From NCBI GenBank assembly GCA_003554945.1, contig PWHN01000040.1, positions 1-52,547 on the forward strand: a stretch of DNA of 52,547 nt. The letters run 5' to 3'. The translations under genes were made by a program, and so were the position numbers. This document shows positions 1 to 9,500 of the stretch, one piece after another (position 1 is the stretch's first letter; every line of letters starts with the position of its first letter). The DNA is from a bacterium (GTDB lineage: Bacteria; T1Sed10-126). The notes beneath the pieces were generated by a model. The model was not told the DNA's origin, ran no database searches, and worked only from the letters and a program-made list of their open reading frames with translations.

Positions 1-507
1 AAAATACCGGCAGAGCTGGATCAACTTACCGAGACGATAAAGAAGGTTGAAACGATATTTCAGACGCAGCAGTTCGAGAGACGCTGGCAGCCTTTGTCCC
101 GTTTTCTTTCCGAGCTATACCAGGACCAGGAGAGTAATTTTGAAATTGTCACGCGAGCCGGAATTTCCTGGTTAAAGGTCGATACTCAGCAGTTGAAAAT
201 TGCTCTACAGAATTTGATTGATAATAGCGTCGAAGCTTATGAACGCAGCGGTCGTGAGGGGAGGATACTGCTGCATTGCAGAAAACTTGGTCCGGAAATC
301 TGTATAAGTGTTGAGGATAAGGCCGGTGGTCTGGAACCAAAGCTGGCGCGGGTAATAAATGGGAAAGTAGCGCCGGATGAGCACCACGGCATGGGGCTCG
401 GCCTGGCTTTGACCAAAAAAATCTGCCGCAATCACCGGGGAAGGATGATGGTCGAGTCAGAACCGGGGGAGGGGACCTGTGTTACTCTGACGATACCGTA
501 TGTGTGA
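1..507 (+). CDS. Sensor histidine kinase, C-terminal part (NtrB/PilS-like)
   Basis: The frame is open from the first base, so the start lies upstream of the window and only the last 168 residues are visible. They form the ATPase domain of a two-component histidine kinase. The N box reads ALQNLIDNSVEAY, followed by a G1-type segment (VEDKAGGL) and a G2 box (GMGLGLALTKKI), ending in a typical GEGTCVTLTIP tail. The phospho-acceptor His and the sensor domain are outside the window. The next gene on the same strand is an NtrC-type response regulator and a pilus locus follows, so a PilS/PilR-like pair is plausible. That pairing is inferred from position, not shown by sequence. Stop codon is TGA at 505-507. 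Confidence 0.85.
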   Translation, partial: KIPAELDQLTETIKKVETIFQTQQFERRWQPLSRFLSELYQDQESNFEIVTRAGISWLKVDTQQLKIALQNLIDNSVEAYERSGREGRILLHCRKLGPEICISVEDKAGGLEPKLARVINGKVAPDEHHGMGLGLALTKKICRNHRGRMMVESEPGEGTCVTLTIPYV

Positions 508-525
508 GAGCGCGGGGCGCGGGAG

Positions 526-566
526 TGCTCGAAGAGGCGAACCTGCGAGCAGGCGAAGAGGCGAAA
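526..566. repeat. 41-bp direct repeat, copy 1
   Basis: This segment lies in the 424-bp gap between the kinase and the regulator. It matches 701-741 with 2 differences in 41. Each copy itself contains GAAGAGGCGA twice. The rest of the gap holds an ATCAAC-rich low-complexity run (593-617) and two hairpins described separately. No gene is visible in the gap. Confidence 0.8.
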
Positions 567-626
567 ATTCGTGAGAATCAAGAGCAACGTCAAGATCAAC
601 ATCAACATCAACATCAAAGTCGCTGG

Positions 627-649
627 ATTGCCCGGTCAAGCCGGGCAAT
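627..649. repeat. Short palindromic repeat (REP-like), copy 1
   Basis: A perfect 9-bp stem (ATTGCCCGG / CCGGGCAAT) with a 5-nt loop, followed by GAC. It resembles the hairpin at 772-793 in position, context (GGAT...ATGAC) and GC-rich stem, but the stem bases differ in a paired way. It has no T-run, so it is not a standard terminator. Confidence 0.6.
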
Positions 650-700
650 GACGAACGTTTGGTCAAGAGCGTAAGATGGATTGGGGGCTGGGGGCCGGGA

Positions 701-741
701 TGCTCGAAGAGGCGAGCTTGCGAGCAGGCGAAGAGGCGAAA
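701..741. repeat. 41-bp direct repeat, copy 2
   Basis: Second copy of the repeat at 526-566, with 2 mismatches. The two copies alternate with the two small hairpins, so the gap looks like a tandem duplication of a repeat-plus-hairpin unit of about 175 bp that has since diverged. Confidence 0.8.
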
Positions 742-771
742 GACCGAAAATCAAGGTCAAGTTCAAGATGG

Positions 772-793
772 ATCCCGGCTCGAAGGCCGGGAT
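772..793. repeat. Short palindromic repeat (REP-like), copy 2
   Basis: An 8-bp perfect stem (ATCCCGGC / GCCGGGAT) with a 6-nt loop, preceded by GG and followed by GACGTCAAG. Compare 627-649. Hairpins of this GGATNCCCGG...CCGGGATGAC type are common dispersed repeats in bacterial chromosomes. Confidence 0.6.
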
Positions 794-931
794 GACGTCA
801 AGTTCAAGAACATGAACAAGATTATGAGCACTTGATGAATTTGGGTTAGCTTTCAGCTTTTGGCTTTGAGCTTTAAGCTGGTGTTTTGTGGGCGGAAGGT
901 CAAATCTGGAAATGATGGGTGGTGAAATCTT

Positions 932-2296
932 GTGCGTGTGGGAATAGTTGATGACGACTTATCGCTGGCTGAGCTGCTGGCAGATAAAATAGATCAGGAG
1001 ACAGAGGTTACCGACTCTGCGGAGACAGCCCTGGAATGGGTCGAGCAGGCGCGGGTAGACTGTCTGATAACCGATTTAAGGATGCCAGAGGTAGGTGGCT
1101 TAGAACTGCTTGAGCGAGTTCGTCAAATATCAACTGAGCTGCCCGTTATTGTCATCACCGGCCACGGCAGTATTGATACTGCCGTTCAGGCAATGAAACA
1201 GGGGGCCTGGGATTATCTTGAGAAGCCGGTAGGTGGCGATGAAATACAGATTATAGTGAATCGTATTGCCGAGCAATTAGAGCGTGCAAATCAGCTTGAG
1301 GGTTTGCGGGAAAGCCAGCGTTCATTATTAGAAGGAGAACAACTTGTCGGCGAGTCAGAAGTGATGCAGGAAGTGCAGTCTTTGATTGACAAAGTAGCGC
1401 CGGAGACATCAAACGTATTAATTGAAGGGGAGACGGGAACCGGCAAGGAGCTAATTGCCCGCGCCATCCATAGTCGTGGACCCCGTTTTGGTGCTCCGTT
1501 TATGGCGATAAATTGTGCCGCTATTCCTGCTGAACTGCTGGAGAGCGAACTCTTTGGCCATGAGAAAGGAGCGTTTACCGGGGCGGAGGAGAAAAAAAAG
1601 GGCAAAATAGAGATGGCTGACGGAGGGACGCTTTTTCTCGATGAAATAGGCGAGCTGGACCTGAAGCTCCAGCCTAAGCTGCTGCGTGTCCTGGAACAGG
1701 GTAATTTAACTCGATTGGGTGGGGAAGTAAAAAAGGAAGTAGACGTGCGCCTGGTGGCGGCGACCAACAGAGAATTATCCGAGCTTGTTGAGGCCAAAAA
1801 ATTCCGGCGAGACCTCTTTTACCGGGTGAATACAATCAAAATTACGGCGCCGCCGCTGCGTAATCATCCTGAAGACATTCCGGAGTTAATCGATTATTTT
1901 GCTCGAATCGAGGCCTGGGATGTTAATTCTGATAATTTTACCGAGGCGGCGTTGAAAGCTTTGAAGGCATATAGCTGGCCCGGAAATGTCCGGGAATTGA
2001 GAAATATATTAGAGAGGTTAATAGTATTAACTGAAGGTGAAGAGATAGAATTAGCTGATTTGCCGCTTGAACTACAGTCTTCCCGCCCGGGTAAATCGGG
2101 CGAAGGGGAAGAAATAAAAAGCATAAACTGGCGAAGGTATGGGGATGATTTGCCTCAAGTTATAAGTAATCTGGAGGCAGCAATCATTGAGTCAGTCCTC
2201 AGAGAGTGTGACGGCAATAAGTCCGAAGCGGCCCGCCGGCTGGAGATATCGCGCCAGAGTTTACATTATAAACTGGAAAATAATCCTGCAGAGTAG
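932..2296 (+). CDS. Sigma-54-dependent response regulator, NtrC family (PilR-like)
   Basis: This 454-aa protein has the standard three-part NtrC layout. Residues 1-115 form a receiver domain with the acidic pocket D7-D9, phospho-acceptor D48 (ITDLRMP), T76 and K98. Residues about 135-365 form an AAA+ domain with Walker A GETGTGKE (165-172), an intact GAFTGA loop (213-218) that contacts sigma-54, and Walker B FLDEIG. The C terminus is a Fis-type helix-turn-helix (SEAARRLEISRQSLHYKL). All catalytic residues look intact, so it should be a working enhancer-binding activator. The start is GTG, preceded by GGTGGTG. Its partner kinase is the upstream gene. Position next to pilM suggests control of pilus or competence genes, as PilR does. 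No convincing sigma-54 promoter was found in the window. Confidence 0.93.
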   Translation: MRVGIVDDDLSLAELLADKIDQETEVTDSAETALEWVEQARVDCLITDLRMPEVGGLELLERVRQISTELPVIVITGHGSIDTAVQAMKQGAWDYLEKPVGGDEIQIIVNRIAEQLERANQLEGLRESQRSLLEGEQLVGESEVMQEVQSLIDKVAPETSNVLIEGETGTGKELIARAIHSRGPRFGAPFMAINCAAIPAELLESELFGHEKGAFTGAEEKKKGKIEMADGGTLFLDEIGELDLKLQPKLLRVLEQGNLTRLGGEVKKEVDVRLVAATNRELSELVEAKKFRRDLFYRVNTIKITAPPLRNHPEDIPELIDYFARIEAWDVNSDNFTEAALKALKAYSWPGNVRELRNILERLIVLTEGEEIELADLPLELQSSRPGKSGEGEEIKSINWRRYGDDLPQVISNLEAAIIESVLRECDGNKSEAARRLEISRQSLHYKLENNPAE

Positions 2297-2526
2297 AGAA
2301 ATTTCTTGACTTTTGTGCCAATATATCGGAAAGTAATAGGTGAAGGTTTAGAATTTTTGTGAACGGCTTGGTGAGAGAAGCCAGATTATTTGTTGTGGAA
2401 AAGAAAATCACTTTTGCAGTGTAATAATTCCAATTACTTGAACAACCTATCAATCAAATGCACCAGTAGATATACCAGGATAAGCAATTATATCGTTTTA
2501 TCTGACACTAACCAGGAGTTGTGACG
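2297..2526. other. Intergenic region upstream of the pilus operon
   Basis: A 230-bp AT-rich gap expected to carry the pilM promoter. It contains TTGACTTTTGTGCC at 2306-2319, which shares the core ACTT(TT)GTGCC with the regions upstream of the ComEA-like lipoprotein and the PilZ gene. No well-spaced -10 box accompanies it. The ribosome-binding site AGGAG is at 2514-2518. Confidence 0.4.
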
Positions 2527-5106
2527 ATGGGTTTGCTAGGATTTGGCGGTGGTGGCGACTATCTTGCCATAGACTTTGGGGCCTCGGCGCTAAAAGCCGG
2601 TAAGGCGACGGTTTCTGATAATGCCGTTCAATTTTCTCTTGTGGACAATGAATCCCTCCTCGAAGTTTCCTCCGAAGAATACGTGGATGGCTGTATCGAG
2701 GCCCTGGAAAAAATTATCGATAGGAACAGTATACCCGAAAAACAGAAAGTATTGCTTGCCCTTCCCGCCAACGACGTGATTATCCGGCGCATGGAGCTCC
2801 CTTCTATGCCGGAGGACCGGATGGCCAAGGTGATCGGTTACGAAGCCGAAAGCCACATTCCTTTCCCACTCGACCAGGTTGTAATGGATCATCATGTTAT
2901 TTCCAGTTCGGAAGACGGTTATGAGATTATCCTTGCAGCTATCAAAGAGGACAATTTGAACAATCATCTGGAAATAATCCACCGTTCAGGATTAGCTCCT
3001 GAAGTTGTAGATGTTACTGTATTTGCACTGTTTAATTTGTATACGCATATGTGGGCAGAGACCAATAGCGATGACACAAAGCCCCAGGCACTTGTTGATA
3101 TTGGTCACGGCAATACCGATATAATGGTTTTTGAGGGGGAGACGTTATATTTTGCTCGTTCGGCGTCAGTTGCTGGAGGTTCTCTTGATCAGGCTATTGA
3201 AAAAAGATTGGAAGTTGAACCTGAGGAAGCAAGAAAGCTAAAACATGAGCTGGGACATGTTCCGCTTGAAGGCGATTCAGATGCTGAAACCCCTGGAACT
3301 TCAGGTATGGATGCTCTTGAGCAAATGGCCGCTGAGCGTGAGCAGGGTGCGGAAGAAGTAGAGGAACCGGATGAGGAAGCGCCCCCGGAGGCCGCGGAAC
3401 CTCCTCCGCCATCGGGAGCCGCAGAAAAAGAGGAAGAAGCTCCCCCACCGCCCCCCGGCGAAGATGAACCGCCAGCCCCGCCTGTCGAAGAAAAGGAAGC
3501 TGAAGCTGCCGAAGAAGAGGGAGGGCTGGGCGGGTTAGAACTTGGAGTCCCGGCTTCCCCTGGTGAGGAGGAGCCGGACGAGGAGGAAGAAGCTCCTCCG
3601 GAACCACCCCCGCCACCCGGGCCTTCACCAGAAGATGAAGAAAAAACAGCGGCCGGTGCAGAAACGGGAGAAGAAAAGGAAGAACCTGTTGAGGAAGAAG
3701 AGGAAGAGGATAGCCTCGAAGGCCTGAACCTGGGGATACCGCGAGAACCCTCGCAAAGCGAAGAGGAAGAGGAAAAAACAGAGGCTGAAGAGGAGGAGGG
3801 GCCTCCGCCACCACCAGACGCTGTCGGCGAAGAAAAAACTAAAGAACCGGAGAAAAAAGGAGGCCCAGAAGCCGAGGATAAAGAAGAGCCACCAGCACCG
3901 TCCGAGGATGCTGAAGAACTTAAACTTGACACGGCACAATTGGAGGCGGAGAAGGACGACGCTACTGAGGAATCCGGGGAGACTCCGAATCTGGGTCAAC
4001 CAAGGAAACCAGCATCAAAAGAAGATTCCACTGAGGGGGAGTCAGAACCGTCGCCGGAACAGGATAAAACAGAGAAGGACAACAGTGGGTTGGACCTGGG
4101 GGGGGGAATGTTGGGAGATGCCGAGGAAGAGGAGGACGACGAGGCTGAAGACGATGATGAACTTATGGGTGGCGGTTTAAGCCTGGGAGCGGCCGCTGCT
4201 GCAGAGGAGCCGGAAGAGTCGCAAAACGAAGAAAAGGCAGCAGCGGTAGGTGAAGCGATCAAACCTAAGATGGACAGGTTGGTGGGGGAGTTAAGGCATA
4301 CCTTTGATTATTTCAGCTCGGAGCTGGGCGGAGATGAAATATCAGAAATTATACTGGCAGGTGGAACTGCAAAGCTAAAAAATCTGCCGGAATTCATAGC
4401 CGACAGATTGGACTATCCGGTTCGACGTCTGGAAGCTTCTGAAGCTATAGAGGGGGTAGAAGAGGGACAGATATTTGAAAATCTCGTGGCAGCGGGGTTA
4501 CAGTTACGTACAACCAAAGGACTCTCTAAACTTAATTTCAATCTGGTGCCGGACGAATTTATACAGCAGCGACTGGCTCGCGAGAGAAAAAAGAAATTAT
4601 CTGTTCTTGGTGTGTTAGCTGCAGTTTTTGTTCTTATGTTAGCAGCGACTGCATACTTACAGTATGAAAATCGGCGTCAGGTGTATGAACAGTCGCTTGA
4701 AGTATACGGGGAACTTGAACCGATTATTAACCGAAAGGATGAACTGGAGAGTGATCGTGACCGGATTGAACAGCGTCTAATGGTAATCGAAGAACTGGAG
4801 CAGGATCGAGCAAGAATATTAGATTTTCTGCTTCAGTTGAGTATGCTGACTGATCCCCACGAAGGGTTACCGATGGCCAGTCATACCTGGTTTGATTCAT
4901 TTCGATATTCCGAAGGAGAATTGACAGTTGAAGGTGTTACAGTGGAGTATGAAGATATTACAACAATTCGTAATTGGATCGAAGAGCTGGATTACGTTGA
5001 AGAAGAGATTGGACTGGAATGGGATCGTGAGGTTTTTGTGGTGGGGGATGAGGAGCTGGATATGCGGCCTTTTGTACTTCGATTTTCGATGAAGTTTGAG
5101 GGATAA
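2527..5106 (+). CDS. PilM-PilN fusion, type IV pilus inner-membrane platform, with long acidic insert
   Basis: This 859-aa protein joins two normally separate proteins. Residues 1-245 and about 578-665 form the actin-like PilM ATPase fold (YLAIDFGASALKAGK near the start, DIGHGNTDIMVF in the middle, EIILAGGTAKLKNL late). From 666 it continues as PilN: a cytoplasmic LNFNLVP motif, one membrane helix (691-711), a coiled coil and an alpha/beta domain. In most bacteria PilM is cytoplasmic and docks onto the N-terminal tail of PilN, so fusion is structurally sensible. Between the PilM halves lies a 325-residue Glu/Pro-rich, probably disordered insert (249-575). It contains four GLxLG motifs at residues 336, 399, 521 and 550. 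The ATG at 2527 is preferred over the in-frame GTG at 2521 because AGGAG sits 8 nt before it. pilO follows after 3 nt. Confidence 0.88.
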   Translation: MGLLGFGGGGDYLAIDFGASALKAGKATVSDNAVQFSLVDNESLLEVSSEEYVDGCIEALEKIIDRNSIPEKQKVLLALPANDVIIRRMELPSMPEDRMAKVIGYEAESHIPFPLDQVVMDHHVISSSEDGYEIILAAIKEDNLNNHLEIIHRSGLAPEVVDVTVFALFNLYTHMWAETNSDDTKPQALVDIGHGNTDIMVFEGETLYFARSASVAGGSLDQAIEKRLEVEPEEARKLKHELGHVPLEGDSDAETPGTSGMDALEQMAAEREQGAEEVEEPDEEAPPEAAEPPPPSGAAEKEEEAPPPPPGEDEPPAPPVEEKEAEAAEEEGGLGGLELGVPASPGEEEPDEEEEAPPEPPPPPGPSPEDEEKTAAGAETGEEKEEPVEEEEEEDSLEGLNLGIPREPSQSEEEEEKTEAEEEEGPPPPPDAVGEEKTKEPEKKGGPEAEDKEEPPAPSEDAEELKLDTAQLEAEKDDATEESGETPNLGQPRKPASKEDSTEGESEPSPEQDKTEKDNSGLDLGGGMLGDAEEEEDDEAEDDDELMGGGLSLGAAAAAEEPEESQNEEKAAAVGEAIKPKMDRLVGELRHTFDYFSSELGGDEISEIILAGGTAKLKNLPEFIADRLDYPVRRLEASEAIEGVEEGQIFENLVAAGLQLRTTKGLSKLNFNLVPDEFIQQRLARERKKKLSVLGVLAAVFVLMLAATAYLQYENRRQVYEQSLEVYGELEPIINRKDELESDRDRIEQRLMVIEELEQDRARILDFLLQLSMLTDPHEGLPMASHTWFDSFRYSEGELTVEGVTVEYEDITTIRNWIEELDYVEEEIGLEWDREVFVVGDEELDMRPFVLRFSMKFEG

Positions 5107-5109
5107 GCG

Positions 5110-5667
5110 ATGGAACAGCGAGAAAAAGTGATGCTTATTGGTCTTATAATAGCCGCTCTTGTGGTTGGGTATTACTACGTCATTGGACCGGGCTGGGAGG
5201 AATATGTAGAGCGAGGGGAGGAAATTGAGCAGAACGTTGAGCGGATTCGAGAAGCGCAGGCGCGGGCCCGGGGATTGGAAGAGCTAATTGAAGAATTTGA
5301 GGAGATTCAGAAACAGTTGTTGGAAGCACAGCGTCGCCTCCCTGAAGGCGGAGAATTTCTGGAATTGATTGTAGCTCTGGAACGTGAAGCGGAAGCCTCA
5401 GGAATTTCTTCAGGAAATATCATAACTTTTGACGAGGGACCCATTGAAGAGCGAGGCGAAGTAGTTAGCATGGGAATAATTGCTGTTTTTGAAAACATTA
5501 CTATCGGGGAATTATCGCAAATGCTCTGGCGTTTTAATGAAATGGAGAGGCTGATTGATATTATTGAGATAGAAATCACCCCGTCCGATGAGCAAGATAC
5601 ATATGACGTTAGTCTGGAACTGGCCGCCTACATGCTGGAGGAAGAGGCTGAGGAGGAGCTGGATTAA
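5110..5667 (+). CDS. pilO: PilO-like type IV pilus assembly protein
   Basis: A 185-aa bitopic inner-membrane protein. Residues 7-26 form a membrane helix, 30-85 a charged coiled coil, and the rest a PilO-type alpha/beta domain beginning with the recognisable stretch LPEGGEFLELIVALEREAEASG. PilO pairs with PilN in the periplasm to form the alignment complex that links the inner-membrane motor to the PilQ secretin. It starts 3 nt after the PilM-PilN fusion, with GAGGG upstream as ribosome-binding site, and its stop codon directly abuts the next start. Length and domain order are normal for PilO. The C-terminal tail is very acidic (EEEAEEELD), like the other proteins here. Confidence 0.85.
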   Translation: MEQREKVMLIGLIIAALVVGYYYVIGPGWEEYVERGEEIEQNVERIREAQARARGLEELIEEFEEIQKQLLEAQRRLPEGGEFLELIVALEREAEASGISSGNIITFDEGPIEERGEVVSMGIIAVFENITIGELSQMLWRFNEMERLIDIIEIEITPSDEQDTYDVSLELAAYMLEEEAEEELD

Positions 5668-6378
5668 ATGGATATCAAAGAGCTCTGGAAGCAGGTTAAC
5701 GAAAAAGTTGATCTCATAATGGCGGGTGCCGCTATACTGGTGGTGTTAAACTTTGTTGCCGGATTTTATCTATTTCGTATTTATACTGCTCACGAGGACC
5801 TTTATGAACGCTATAATATCGATCCAACTGTAGATTATTCAGAACAGATGGCGGAATTGGAAGCGCTTGAAGATATAGAAGATGAAATAGAGCTTGAACC
5901 GGCGGAGGATATAGAAGAAGCAGATTTTCCGGAAAGATACGCAGAATTAGCAGGGACTGATTTATTTATTTCCCTGGCCGAAAGAAGGGAACGTGGCTTG
6001 ATTGCCGCGGAAGACATGCGAGTTGTTGAAGTTGCAGTAGAAGAAGAAGACGAGGAACCTGACGACCCGGACGACCCCGATGAAATAGAAGAAGATCCTG
6101 AAGAAGAAAAAGAAGAGGAGCTGTTACCGATTGAGGGTTTTGAGGTTCGTGGTCGAATTTTCCTCGACAATGTGCATCGGGCCGTGTTTATGCGAAGTAT
6201 CGAGGATGAAGAAAAATTTACCTCACTGGAAGGCGATACTATAGGTCCAACCGATATCAGTGTAAAAAACATAAGTGATACTGCAGTTATCTTAACCGGG
6301 CCCGGGTATAAAGATACCGTGCTGGAGTTTCCAACCCCTGCCTGGGAAGATTTGAAAGAATATATCACTGTCTACTAA
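5668..6378 (+). CDS. PilP/GspC-like pilus assembly protein
   Basis: A 236-aa inner-membrane protein with no gap to pilO. A membrane helix (about 17-37) is followed by a long acidic linker (50-150) and a C-terminal beta domain of about 85 residues (IEGFEVRGRIFLDNVHRAVF... to LTGPGYKDTVLEF). That domain has the layout of the PilP / GspC homology-region fold: a repeated strand pattern with a central gap for a 'gdxI' turn. PilP bridges PilNO to the N domains of the secretin, which fits its place just before the Ig-repeat protein and PilQ. PilP is often a lipoprotein; this one is anchored by a helix, as GspC is. Assignment rests on fold pattern and position. Confidence 0.6.
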   Translation: MDIKELWKQVNEKVDLIMAGAAILVVLNFVAGFYLFRIYTAHEDLYERYNIDPTVDYSEQMAELEALEDIEDEIELEPAEDIEEADFPERYAELAGTDLFISLAERRERGLIAAEDMRVVEVAVEEEDEEPDDPDDPDEIEEDPEEEKEEELLPIEGFEVRGRIFLDNVHRAVFMRSIEDEEKFTSLEGDTIGPTDISVKNISDTAVILTGPGYKDTVLEFPTPAWEDLKEYITVY

Positions 6379-6442
6379 TGATGAGGGAGAGCTCTTTAGA
6401 AGTGATAAATATCACAGAACGCTTGCAATTTTGGAGGTTCTC

Positions 6443-6505
6443 TTGTTTAATACAGTAAATTTGGCATCGCCTGTAATAATGGATGTCCAAGGAGATAAAG
6501 CATGA
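6443..6505 (+). CDS. Possible 20-codon leader ORF
   Basis: In the 123-bp gap before the Ig-repeat gene a TTG start at 6443 is preceded by GGAGG (6433-6437). It opens a 20-codon frame (MFNTVNLASPVIMDVQGDKA) whose TGA overlaps the ATG of the next gene (ATGA). The good ribosome-binding site and stop/start overlap suggest a coupled leader. The downstream gene also has its own AAGGAGAT, so chance is possible. Confidence 0.25.
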   Translation: MFNTVNLASPVIMDVQGDKA

Positions 6506-9500
6506 ATCCTGATAAACGCCTTTTAATATCACTTGTTTTACCACTCTATTTAATAACTGCAGTCGTGTTCTGTGCAGTTTTTCCGGATCCCGTCTCTGCT
6601 GTGGTTGTGACCCCCGGCGAACCGGAGGAAATTATTGTGGATGCGCCACCAACAGCGCAAGCCGGCGAGGATTTTTCTCTCAGATTGACCGTTGTCGACG
6701 CTGAAGGAAATTCGGTTGAGGATTATGACGAGATGGAAAGAGAAATAGAATTATCGGCCGACGGTCCTGGAGAGTTGCAGCCGTCGAGCGTTGCCTCAGA
6801 GGAATTTACTGACGGCCGGCTTACCCTTTCCATCCAGTATGATAAGGCAGAGGAAATCAGGATAAAGGCTAGTGAAGTGGACCGCGTGGCCACCGGTCGG
6901 TCGGAGTCTATTCGTGTTGCTTCAGGCCCGCCAGCGGTTTTTTCGGTTGATACAGCCGATACTGTACGAGCCGGTGAAGACTTTCCAGTTAGAATCAAAA
7001 TACTTGATCGCCACGGAAATCGAGTAAAAAGATATCATGAGATGACCAACGGTCTGAGCCTGCGGACAACCGGTCAGGAAAATCCAACGCCGGAGTTTAT
7101 CCCGGCGATGGAGATTAGTGATGGTGAGGTTGAATTTGATATACAATACCGGGTTGCAGAAAATATTGAGTTAATTGTTGAGGATGAAGTTCGAGAAATT
7201 AGAGAACAGAGCGATCCGATTAATATTTTACCGGGAGCTCTTGCTGAGTTTGTGGTTTCAGTTCCTGAAACGGTTGCAGCGGGACGCTCCTTTAGAATTG
7301 CAATTGAAGCCCGGGACAGGTTTGGTAATATAATTGAAAACTATGACCAGGTGGGAGCGGGAGTAGATCTTCACTCGACGGGGGAAGGCAGTGTTGAACC
7401 GGCTCGATTAAGTCCGGAAGAATTTGAAGACGGTGTTGTATTCACTGAATTGGTCTATGACCGCGCCGAGACGTTCAGGATTCTGGTTGAAGATAGAGAA
7501 AGAGCTGTCGAAGCGCGCAGCACAAGGATGAGAGCCGAGGCAGGAGAAATAGCCGATATTGAAGTAAGAGTTCCCCGGGAAGCAACAGCAGGGGAAGAAT
7601 TCGACGTTCATTTGACAGCCTACGACGGTTTTGGCAATCGCATCCGCCGTTATGCTGAAGTGGGAGACACTCTTATAATTCAGAGTATCGATCGTCCGGG
7701 AAGAGAACGGGAGGTTGGCCCGGCGTTATTTGAGGATGGTCATGCAGAGGTGGTATTTAGTGACACAGAAGCTCGGTCAACGCGGCTGGAAGTAAAAACT
7801 CATGATGAAGAAGTTGCAGTTGAAAGCGAAAGGATAAGAATTGTCCCGGCCGCACCAGGAGAAATAACGGTGGAGACACCAGAAACAGCAAAAGCGGGAG
7901 AGACCTTCAATGTAAAGCTTTCGCTTTATGACAGCTATGGTAATTTAATTGAAGATCCGGCTCACCTGGCCGGTGAAGTTCTAATTTCTCCAGAAAATTT
8001 AGCCGACGTAGCGGACAAGGAGATATCGCCGACCCGATTTATTGATGGCACTTATGAGGCCAAATTCAGGAGTGATAAGGCGGAGAACTCGAAGATATAC
8101 GTAGAATTTTATGAATATGACCTCGAACGGTGGAGCAGTCCGGTTGAAATTACGCCGGCGGAATTTCACCGAGTTGCCGTCAGGACTCCGGGTCAGTCAA
8201 GAGCCGGTGAAGCGCTCCGTGTCTCAATTCAATTGCTGGACAGGTTTGGTAATCCACTTCAGCAGGTACCAGAAGATATCGCTCCCTTAACTATAGAATC
8301 GACAGGGCATGGTGAAGTTTTCCCCGCCCAAATAACCGCTGATCAATTGCGTGCCCCGGCATTTGTAGTGGATGTGCAGTATTTTGTTGCTGAAGTGATG
8401 AAGTTTGAGGTACAGGATCACCGGGATAGAGTTCTTGGCAGTTCAGCGCCGATTAGTGTGCGTCCCGATGACCTGGCTCGTTTGTATCTTGAAACGCCTG
8501 GAGAGGTGGCCGCGGGGCAGTCCTTCCCGCTTCGTTTAACAGCAGAAGATCTGTATGGAAACAGGGTTGAGGAGGTAGGAGATTTTGAGGAAGAAGTAGA
8601 AATCTGGGCGCTGCCGGAAGAAGAGGAGTTGACACGGCTGACGACTGAAGACTTTACTGATGGTGAGGCGGAAGCCTCGCTTGAATACTATGAAGCGGGT
8701 GAACTTCAACTGGCGGCGCGGGCCGGCGACCTGGAAAATCTATCGGATAAATTTAACATTGTTTCCGCGGCACCTGAAGAAATTGAAGTGCAGGCCCCAG
8801 AACGGGTTGTTGCCGGCCGTGATTTTTCCGTTCGACTAATAATTTATGATGAATATGGCAACAGGGTAGAGACACTGCCGTCTGATTTTTCTGGTCTGCG
8901 ACTTCGCACAAGTGGTAGAGATCGCCTGGCTCCACGAGAGGTTCTACCGGAGTTGTTTGATAACGGTGAGGCAGAAATTTATGCTATTTATTCTCGGACC
9001 GGTGAAATAGATATAGAAGCTGATTTGCTGGATAGGGAACCGGAAGTTCCAAACGTTTCCCGCGCTTACGTCTCGCGTCGCCCCGATAGTGCCGAACTGC
9101 GCGTGGTATTTACAGGGCGGGCGACGGCGTCGATTGATGAAAAGGAAGGCAGTAATCAGGTGGATATAAGCTTTCGACCGGCGCAGCTGGCAACTGAGCC
9201 AAGCGTTCAATCTTTTAGCAACTGGTTTGTCAAAAGATTTGAACGCCGGCAGATAGGGCAAGCGCCGCTACCGCGGGCTGTCCTGAGGATTTTTCCACGC
9301 GAAGAAATTCAAGTCGATAAAGCTCTCCGGTCAAATCTTGCAGTGTTAGAATTAAATAGAGTTGTTCGTGATGAACCTACCCTGAACCGTGTGCAGCAAC
9401 TTATAGAGGAGCAGGACTACTCTGCCGCCGCCGGGGAGTTGGACTCTTATCTTGAAGACAACCCGGACGATCCATATGCAACCAGATTAAAACACAGACT

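Noticed and set aside
3189-3932. Long open frames on the minus strand opposite the PilM insert (Ser/Gly/Pro-rich product)
   Set aside because: They mirror the Glu/Pro-rich codons of the real gene; low-complexity composition, no ribosome-binding site, no family.
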